64,000 bases of DNA from Lineus longissimus. Lineage: Eukaryota; Nemertea; Pilidiophora; Heteronemertea; Lineidae. The notes beneath the pieces were generated by a model. The model saw only the letters and a program-made list of their open reading frames with translations. It was not told where the DNA came from and ran no database searches. The number at the start of each line of letters is the position of its first letter. The first letter of the stretch is position 1. The position numbers were made by a program, and so were the translations under genes. Location: positions 14,134,349 through 14,198,348 of the forward strand of contig NC_088318.1 of NCBI RefSeq assembly GCF_910592395.1. The letters run 5' to 3'. This document shows, in pieces, positions 51,346 through 59,800 of the stretch.

Positions 51346-53694
51346 TTCCGGCCATATTTGACACAAAACCAATCCTGATTTCCTGCGATTTCAACAAGCC
51401 TCACAAAAGAACAAGTAAAAAAAACACGTGATGACATTCTGAGCAAACGGCGTTCTCGGCCTGTGTGTGAGAACCGAGGCGTTTTTGTACATCAATTATT
51501 AACGACCAGAGGTGAAGGAAGATAGTGCTGTTTGGCGACCACAGGAGAATTTGTGAAAAATGCTGCAGATTGAACCAGAATGACCTGTGAGCTCAGGTGA
51601 TATTGCTGGAAGCTATTTCAACTGAGCAAGAATGGCATGTTTCCGCAGATTGATTTTGAAGTGTGAGACAATTGTAGACTCATCAAATACATATAAATCA
51701 TCATGTGCGGAATCATTTTCTTGGTTAATGGAAAAAACAATTTGAAAACGTCACATTGCATGACCTCCACCTACAGAACCATTTGCGATGTTTTGGAAGA
51801 CATCTTCCACCGCTCCATGCACGGAAGTCATTTATAAACACAGCACCATTATGAATCCTGAACGGCCTAACTCTGAATTATCAATAAGGCTATCAGATTA
51901 GGTATAAAATATATCGGGTCAAAGTAATTTGATGACGGCTTAATTCGAAGCCTCGACTGTCTGTCTTGAGCGCCGGAGCTCTGTTCCCCTAATGCCATTA
52001 TAACAAATTAAGACGTATTGATGAGATTTGCCTGACATCGCGGATTGATTCAATTTGGGACAACCTGACCCTTGCACTGACCAGCGCATGGCATATTTAG
52101 AAGGATTTGGACCGTTTGACCGTTCCACTCGTCCGTCCTTCTGCCGCTTCATCCAACTGATTATCGGCGCAAGATTGATCAGACGTTTTTATGCTTGACC
52201 AGTTGATGCATTTGAGATTAAGATTTCGACGAGATTTCGCTTGAAAAACTGCCCGTAATAAATTGGACGGACGAGCCGCAAGATTGGTCAGCTGACAGAT
52301 GGGATTGGAAAGATGGTCGCTCGTCTTACTCTGAAAGAAAACTACGCCTAATAATTCAACTGTAAATCTCTCTTTTTTTCCTCGCGCCGATTATATTTAC
52401 GATGTTTTTGAGAGCGGTGGACCAGATCACGGATACAGCGGAAGAAAACAAGCGTCCATTAGCCCCTGATTTCACATATAAAGATGCAAAATTATCAGTC
52501 AAATTTTCACAAATCGCGATTGATGACAAGATATGAAATAAGGGAATTTGGGAAAAAATCGGTGACATTGAAACCATGAGTATAACATAACCCCCCCCCC
52601 GTGTTGTTTTTTTAAATTCCTGGATCAACCCTTGGCACCAGTCTGTACTGGTATTTTGATGCCAAAAAACAAAATCACACAACACTGGGAAGTCAACCAG
52701 CTATTCTCGTAGGAAACATACACCTGAATTTAAAAGACGACCCAGGTGCAAAGTCCATCGAAAACATGTAAAAAATGGTGGAAAGGGTGCCACAGATTGA
52801 TGTTGAATTCAACAAAATCTGACCGAAAAGCTCAAATGGCCTGCAGAAAGGATGTGACAATAGCAATCTAGCTCATCCTCCCATTTCACAACCCCCCTCC
52901 TCCCCTACACCCCGACCCCAATGACAGCAATGGGTTAACAACCTTTGAAAACACAACACGAGACAACATCAAATCTAACAAGACACGATCATTCACAGAA
53001 TCTTCATAATTCTTGCAGTACGACGACTATGGCTTAATACCCGCGTTACTACGAATATTTCTCTAATAAATTTGATCAATCGCGATCTATGGAGTCAGTT
53101 ATTGCTTACAACGCGTCTGTCATTGAACATACTGCTTATATTATGAAGATTTCTGCCTATGAAAATATCATGGTTCACACTATGCGTCCTTACCTCTTAC
53201 AATATGTGCAGCTCATTATGGGGAGGGACGGGCAGAGGCATCTATTGTTATCACGGTGTACCATCAATTCCAGCCTCCAGAGTTAACCAAACAACCAAGA
53301 TAACCAAATGACTCAAGGGAGACTATAGGCAGGAGCCGGGTGCAGGGCCATATTTAGCGCAAGAGGGGGACAGAAGCAGAGGAGGGTACACTGACCCGAG
53401 ATTAACTATAAGTTCCCCTTTTATTTGTCACATGAATTTGACTTACCAATGAAACTAGTTCTCTCTATTCTGTCTGGTCATGGGGTCTCGTGTCTGTCTG
53501 CAATAAAATACAACAAAGAAAATAGTGATGAGGTTACAAATGAAAATTTTGGCACAAACCAGGACAGGTCATTTTTTGGGAAAATCTGGCATTTTATAAA
53601 AATTTGTTGGAAAATGCTCCCATTGCAACAGCTATGATGACTTGGTGAAGAAAAAGTTATATTTCAAAGGCAATAACCAATTCAGTACCAAATG
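51346..53694. other. Gene-free stretch
   Basis: No recognisable gene. A C-run lies at about 52,590-52,600 and a C-rich patch at 52,885-52,920. The third copy of the AAGGGAGACTATAGGCAGGA motif lies at 53,317. Confidence 0.5.
53315..53350 (+). repeat. Dispersed motif AAGGGAGACTATAGGCAGGA, copy 3
   Basis: The cleanest copy of the motif, also present at 13,422 and 22,526. Here it is followed by GCCGGGTGCAGGGCC. Confidence 0.5.
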
Positions 53695-53760
53695 CTGTGT
53701 CCTTATATAGAGAGGCTGTCCTTGATAGAGAGGTGTCCGCTAATGGAGGTATCACCGTAC
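53695..53760 (-). mobile_element. GTACAGTAGAACCTC-family element, right-hand fragment
   Basis: Contains GTGTCCTTATATAGAGAGG, GTCCTTGATAGAGAGGTGTCC and a terminal GGAGGTATCACCGTAC, a diverged version of the family's inverted end. It is short and has no coding capacity. Confidence 0.6.
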
Positions 53761-56215
53761 TTCTTTTATTCTCTGCCAGATTCATTTCGGCAAAACATTT
53801 CTCATAATTTTTAAAAGTTGCGCATCCCATTTATAACATTGGCATGATGAATCTTCCTCATCAGCGGTTATTCTCTGTCACACTCAGCTGTGATGCAACT
53901 TTAATTAAAGTTAATTTTGTTAATTAATCTGCGGTAACCGAAGGTAATTAATAAATTAATTCAATTGACAGTGTTAAATGCCGGACGTTGTTCATGTAAT
54001 AGCTTGCTTAATTGAATGTGGCTGAAATTCCTATCTTTGGGAATAGTGTTGCAAGATGAACCAAAATGAAATGACTGTATCCTGGGGGGGGGAGCGAGAA
54101 GGTTGTCCTAGTACAAATTCGATGTGCAGTTTGGAACATCCAACAATGCTTACACAATTCTTGGCGCAGGCAACTGCGATGATCACCGCACAGGAGAGAT
54201 TTTTGTTGCATGCAATCATGATTGCAGTGATTTCCACCAAAACCTCCCCATTCACTGATCATATTCTTATTAGCCTTCCAGGACAGATATATACATTCTT
54301 AGCAACATTGAAATAATCCCAACAATAGCACAACTCATCTCCAAAGTGAAATTCTATACAATTCGCTAAAATGGCAATAAATTCTCATCCACATGCCTTC
54401 AATTTTACAGAGTGAGCAAAATATCTATTTAGAAAAACTAACACGTTAACCCTTATCAATAAGTCATTAATCTTAAAGTTATAACGATGCCTACATCCAA
54501 AGTCTAATTCTATACAACTCGTCTCAAGTTTATAAATCCTCATTTTAGCACCATCTCAAGACGCTATCACTTCAACAAAAGAACATGCAGTAAAATGTTT
54601 TTCTTGTTCGCCCGCGTCCCGGGAGAATTGACCCTCGACCAATTTGATTGGATAACGCCATTAGCGAAGTAGCGCCAAGCCATAAGCAATCAATGCAGAA
54701 GTGTCTTATATTATTGCCAGATGTATAAATCTCCTTATGTACGGGGCCATTTTGTCTAAATTGGTATATGTTGTCAGTGTCGTCGTTAATTTTGTTAGCG
54801 GCCTGATGAATGTAAATTATATTCATAATAGTTCGACACTGCCACTTTGATTAGCGTTACGCTACGTAGCGCTACGAATATTAGCGTCTCAGCTAATGAA
54901 GTTGTGTTCTTACCATATTCAATAGATAAAACTGTGTCGGAAGGGCGAATGACGCTCTCGCGAACAATATCGACATGGCGTGTATCGCGCAGTGTCGTGA
55001 AAACAAGACGAACAGACAGTGACTGCTCCTGACGATGTCGTCCTAATTATTTCATGACATATCATTTTATTATGACATGTTAAAAACTGCAATATGTCCT
55101 AATTATACCTATTACATGCGCTTTCATTCCCAAGAGGGAAACTTATGACTAAAGCACTAACATAAAAATGTGCGCTAGATAGGACAAAAAATGTCATGTT
55201 TGGCGAATGTTACTCGAATAAATCCTCTATTTTAAAAGGCATTAGAAGGTATGTTTTTTCAATCAATTTCAAAATAGATTTATAAACCGCCAACTACTTG
55301 AAAAAAACATTTGAAATTTTTTAGGATTTATAGCAAATTGGCTAATAACAACCTGTCAGTCATTCCAACCGTGATAAGTATCCAGCATCCGACTTATCTA
55401 ATATCTATCCGTAGCAGCGATGATCACTTAGAGCTAAATGAATAATATAGGGGTCTGAGTGCTCCGTCACTGCATCCTTAGAAACCCTCTCAGAGTACCA
55501 ACACTCAGCAACAAAACCATACTCTTCATATTACTGTCCGAACTAATCTCGAGATTTCCCCAAGGCCAACCACAACCAACACCTGTTTCTAACAAAAGGG
55601 CCTACTTAGTATTTTGCTCACCTACGCGACGCTAATGCCGGCCATGTTGGGTGCATTGTAAACAGTGGGGCCCACTAATACACAAGTAATGCTCGTCATA
55701 ATTGCCTCTTGTCCTGGTAAAACCTTTCGAGGCGAGTCAATTTCCATGTATCATCCGACAAGAGCCCCACGTATTATGATTTCATTTCTTCGGCGCACTA
55801 CCGTCATTTATATTGGCGTCTGTATCATCCACTCCTTATTACTTCCGTTTACAAATATTCTCATTTTCACTATAGCAAATGGCAAAGCCTTGTAATAGTT
55901 TCCAAGTGACGCATGCAGCGCTTTGGGAATCGAACCGGATTTGTGTATGCAATTTGCAGATTTAGACGTATAAGTTCGCCACTGTGGGAGAGTGAAATCA
56001 GATCGCCATTTGGCCGACACTGAAAGTGCCATCCAGACGCCGACAATATCGGACAATATCGCTCATGTGGCGTATTAACAGACTTGTTGCCGTTGTTGTT
56101 ACTTGATAGCATGGACACTCGTCGAATAATTGCTTTTCTCCAACTTTTGGCATTCCCGTTCGATATTACTTCCATCTCAGATGGTGTCGGCTTACAGGAG
56201 CTTAATCGCCAAAGT
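53761..56215. other. Gene-free stretch up to the ZFP64-like 3' end
   Basis: No recognisable exon on either strand. The TAATTA cluster at 53,900 is listed separately. A 12-bp palindrome CGCTACGTAGCG lies near 54,862. Confidence 0.45.
53900..53964. promoter_or_regulatory. Dense TTAATTAA cluster
   Basis: In 65 bases TTTAATTAAAG, GTTAATTTTG, GTTAATTAATC, GGTAATTAATAAATTAATTC and CAATTGACA follow one another. At least five homeodomain-type cores occur at spacings near 10-20 bp. An enhancer function is an inference. It is the closest such cluster to the 3' end of the ZFP64-like gene. Confidence 0.3.
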
Positions 56216-56221
56216 TTATTG
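56216..56221 (-). terminator. Candidate poly(A) signal AATAAA
   Basis: On the minus strand CAATAAACTT lies about 400 bases downstream of the stop codon of the last recognised ZFP64-like exon. I found no AATAAA closer to either candidate stop, so this supports the isoform that ends in the last exon. The hexamer is common in AT-rich DNA. Confidence 0.35.
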
Positions 56222-56618
56222 TTGAATATTGGAAAACGAAATCATGCATTACCCGCGGGTCTACTTGAGTTACTTTTTGACATAACCGACTCATATTTCT
56301 TGTTGGCATTCTGAGGGGGACTGACATGTCTTTGAGACCCATGAATTCAGGTTTGTTAATTCTATGCGGCAAAGGAGGGACAAAGTTCAAGGCGATCGTA
56401 AGCATGTGACTTCATATGCTTTCACTTTCATAGGCCCCACCATTTGTGAACAATAATGTGATCCAAGCTTATTTACTCCAAGCTGTCTGTTCCAGCACCC
56501 TGGATTACACCCCGGTAGGACCAACCTCTAGTCTGGTTTGAATGATCATACATTGTATCACATCATAATGCAACTACGACCTGACAGTCTTTAAAAATCC
56601 GTTTTTATAACACCAGCG

Positions 56619-56863
56619 TCAGTCGGTAGGAGACAACTGCTGCCCCCTGCATAAATACTGATGAACCAAACTAACATTGGGGAAGTTAGTCTCAGGACGC
56701 AATACAGAATGACTGTTTAATGAGCCTACCTGGATCTCGCGATTGTTCTGTGCCTGTCGTTCTTCTAAATGGTTCTTGACCTCGGAATTTTCGGCATAGG
56801 GTTGGACAAGCGGAGGTACCACCTGGACCTGGGATGCAGGTTGACTTGTGACTGGAGACAAGG
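56619..56863 (-). CDS. ZFP64: ZFP64-like, exon 8 (probable terminal exon)
   Basis: A strong acceptor, TTCTTATTCTTTCAG, precedes CCTTGTCTCCAG, which joins in phase to the exon 7 donor. It adds 81 residues (ALSPVTSQPASQVQVV... ending in QQLSPTD) to a stop at 56,619-56,621. A possible internal donor, ATCCAG/GTAGGC at 56,730/56,729, would lead to a further exon, which I could not find. The QVQVV-type composition matches the exon 7 tail, supporting its membership. Confidence 0.65.
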
Positions 56864-59800
56864 CTGAAAGAATAAGAAAGCGAACTATAAGAGACAGGTA
56901 ATCAAAAAATTGAAGTGTAGCTTGAATTTAAGATAAATATACTGGTAGTGGTAAACCTTTTTACAAGTTTTAATCAGCCAGCCTGTAAAAAAACTGCACT
57001 GGGAACTTGTGAGAACAGGAATCTTGATTATTGTGCAAGGTGCATGAATAAATAGAATGTACCGAACGTTCCCTACCCTATAGAGAGTTGGGACCAAGCA
57101 TCAAAAAAGTCAATCTTCACTCAACTCACCTTGGTTTTCTCTCGGCATATACGGTTGAGGAAGAAGGCTATAGGTGATGCTGCCATCAGGTGCTGCCACC
57201 TGTGGGACCAATCTGTAGCAAATCCCACTCTCGGTTCCAGGCGACATTGCCAGCATCATCTGCGACTGCCCGGGCGGCACCATCCCAGGTGACATCTGCA
57301 TCGGTAGGGATGGATTATCGACACTCACTGGAACCTGCATCACGACAGGTTGATTCACACCGACTCTCGAATCACTCCCCTGCATTTGAACTGTTTGGTT
57401 TTGAGGAACCTGCATCACGACAGGTTGATTCACACCGACTCTCGAATCACTCCCCTGCATTTGAACTGTTTGGTTTTGAGGCGCAGAAGGCCCGACAAAG
57501 TGGCAGTCACTATTTGGCGTCTGAACGAAAACAGGGCGCCCTGAACCGTCAACAGCCCGAGTATTTTCACCAACTGGGACCTGTACGACGACCTGATGTC
57601 CTGGAAGGCCATGAGATTGCACCTGGACACTATTACCATCACTTACAATACCTGCGTTGTCCCGCGTTGACCTATATACGACTTGAGGACTTGGTCCCGG
57701 TATCTGCATGACGGGTTGATGACTGATGGCTGCTGCACTCGTTTGAGAACTCGGACTTAAAATACTACGCACTGTCTGCTTCTTCGTCTTCTTCAGAGGA
57801 GTATGTGTGATTTTGATGGCAGAGTTCGTTGACATAGTCCGCCTCCTAACTCTTCGGCCCTGGGGTGGAACATTAGAAATGGAAGAGCTAGCTGAAGTGA
57901 ACTGTCGAATCTGTGGAGAGTTTGAGACCGGCAGAGGCTGAACTGTAGACTGCAGGTGGCCTTGCCCGCTAGAAACAGCAGCAGTCGACATTTGTTGTGG
58001 AACGCTTGAGAAACTTGCCACTGCTGTTGTCGTTGTGTTAGAATAAACAGATTGGATCTGCCCAACTTGTTGAACCCGTTCGATTCCGGTGGAGGGGAAT
58101 GCTGCCGTTGTGTAGAAAGAAGGCTCTGCCACACTTCCTGAGGCAAGGACATTCTGCACCGTAGTCAGGTGATTCTCGCTTAAAGTTTGTGGTGTGCCTT
58201 TGGGTACATAGTTAAGATTTCCACCAGCTGGTACAGTCACCATATGACCACCTGGCACCATTTGACTCTGAGGCCCGGGCGGGGCCCCACTGACTTGCAC
58301 CACTATTTGTTTCCCACTGCTGCTCTCTAAGATAACAGCTGGCGCGTTACCTTGAATGAAGCTAGACTCCATTGAAACATATCCAGGCTGATTTGACGTC
58401 ACCAACTGAGCGTTCCTATTGTCAACAAGCACAGTTCCAGGTGCCTGCTCGGTGACAGCACCGACGCTAGCCTTTCCTCCAGATACTTCAAAAACCTTAA
58501 GGGGTCCATCCGACCCCTCATGAACAAACTGCCGCAGATCTCGCACTCCCTCACCCCTCGCTTCCGCCTCACTTGAACTGCTCACTGTCGCCTCCTGGGT
58601 TTCACCACCAGAGGCAGCACAAGCTCGCACAATATTCGTAACGGGTGTCTGCAACTGTAACACGGCCAGCGCCGTATCCTCCATCACGATCGCCAACTCC
58701 TTGTGTTGCTTCATGTGGCTTTTATAAGAATCCTCCCGGACGAACCCATCCCCGCAAACAGAACAATCAAAAGACGTCTTACACAACGGGCGAGTTTTAT
58801 GCGGTGATTTCTTAAGCGTGTCAGCTTTCTCCTTCTTCCTCTTCCGCAACGGCAGCTGTTCTGGATGTTTACGCATGAGATGATTTTTCATATTCCCGCG
58901 CTGTTTAGACGAATGCGTACAGTAGCCACATTTGAACGGCCGCTCCTCACTGTGAGTGACCATGTGGTTTCTGAGCGATGATTTTGTGCTACAGAGATAC
59001 TGGCATTCGCCGCACTGAAAGCTGTGTTGATCGCCCAGATGTATCTTTTGGTGTTCCCGTAGCAGCTTCTGAGAGGAGATGGCAAAGTCACAGCCCTGCT
59101 CTTCACATTTATACTGATTGTCTCCGGAGTGGTTGATCTTCACGTGGATCTGGAGATTGCCTGGAAAGTGTAATTGCCTTAAATAATTGTGCTTATTGCC
59201 TGGAATGAGTGTGTTCATTGCCTGGAATGGTGAATTTATTGCCTGGAATGTGTTAATTAAAACTTTCAAGTCCTTTCATTTGCATGTTTTCACACTGCTT
59301 AATGGTGTAAGAGGGTGTGTCATTTTCTAGCAGCCAAGCAGTTTTTTCACAGAAGTTTAAAAGGAAGTGACATTTACATATGAAAGATACTAATTTTACC
59401 TTTGACGGCACATTTGTAGTCACACATGTCGCAACTGAATGGTTTCTCTCCTGTGTGGGTCCTCATATGACGCTTTAGATCGGAATTTATCTTGAATTTG
59501 GATGGGCAGATGTGACACTGGAACGGCGCATCACCCGTGTGAGACCTTAAGTGGACGATCAGCTGGCTGGAGTTCCTGCTGGCATAGGGACACATCTGAC
59601 ACCTGACAATTGATGAGAACAGAAATAATTTTGAATTTGGACAGGCACGTGAAACTGGAAAGGTGCATCGCCTGTCGATATAGCTTATAATGTCCTAGTT
59701 GACCTTCAGCTGTCAATTCAAATGTTTTATTTCTCATAGAGGTGTTTTCTCTCCCCAAGTCAAAGAGCTAGCTCCGGGCCTGGAATTATCATGTTAGAGT

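Noticed and set aside
57190-57711. 173-codon plus-strand frame
   Set aside because: Antisense shadow of ZFP64-like exon 7. Its internal repeat is the 75-bp coding duplication read backwards.
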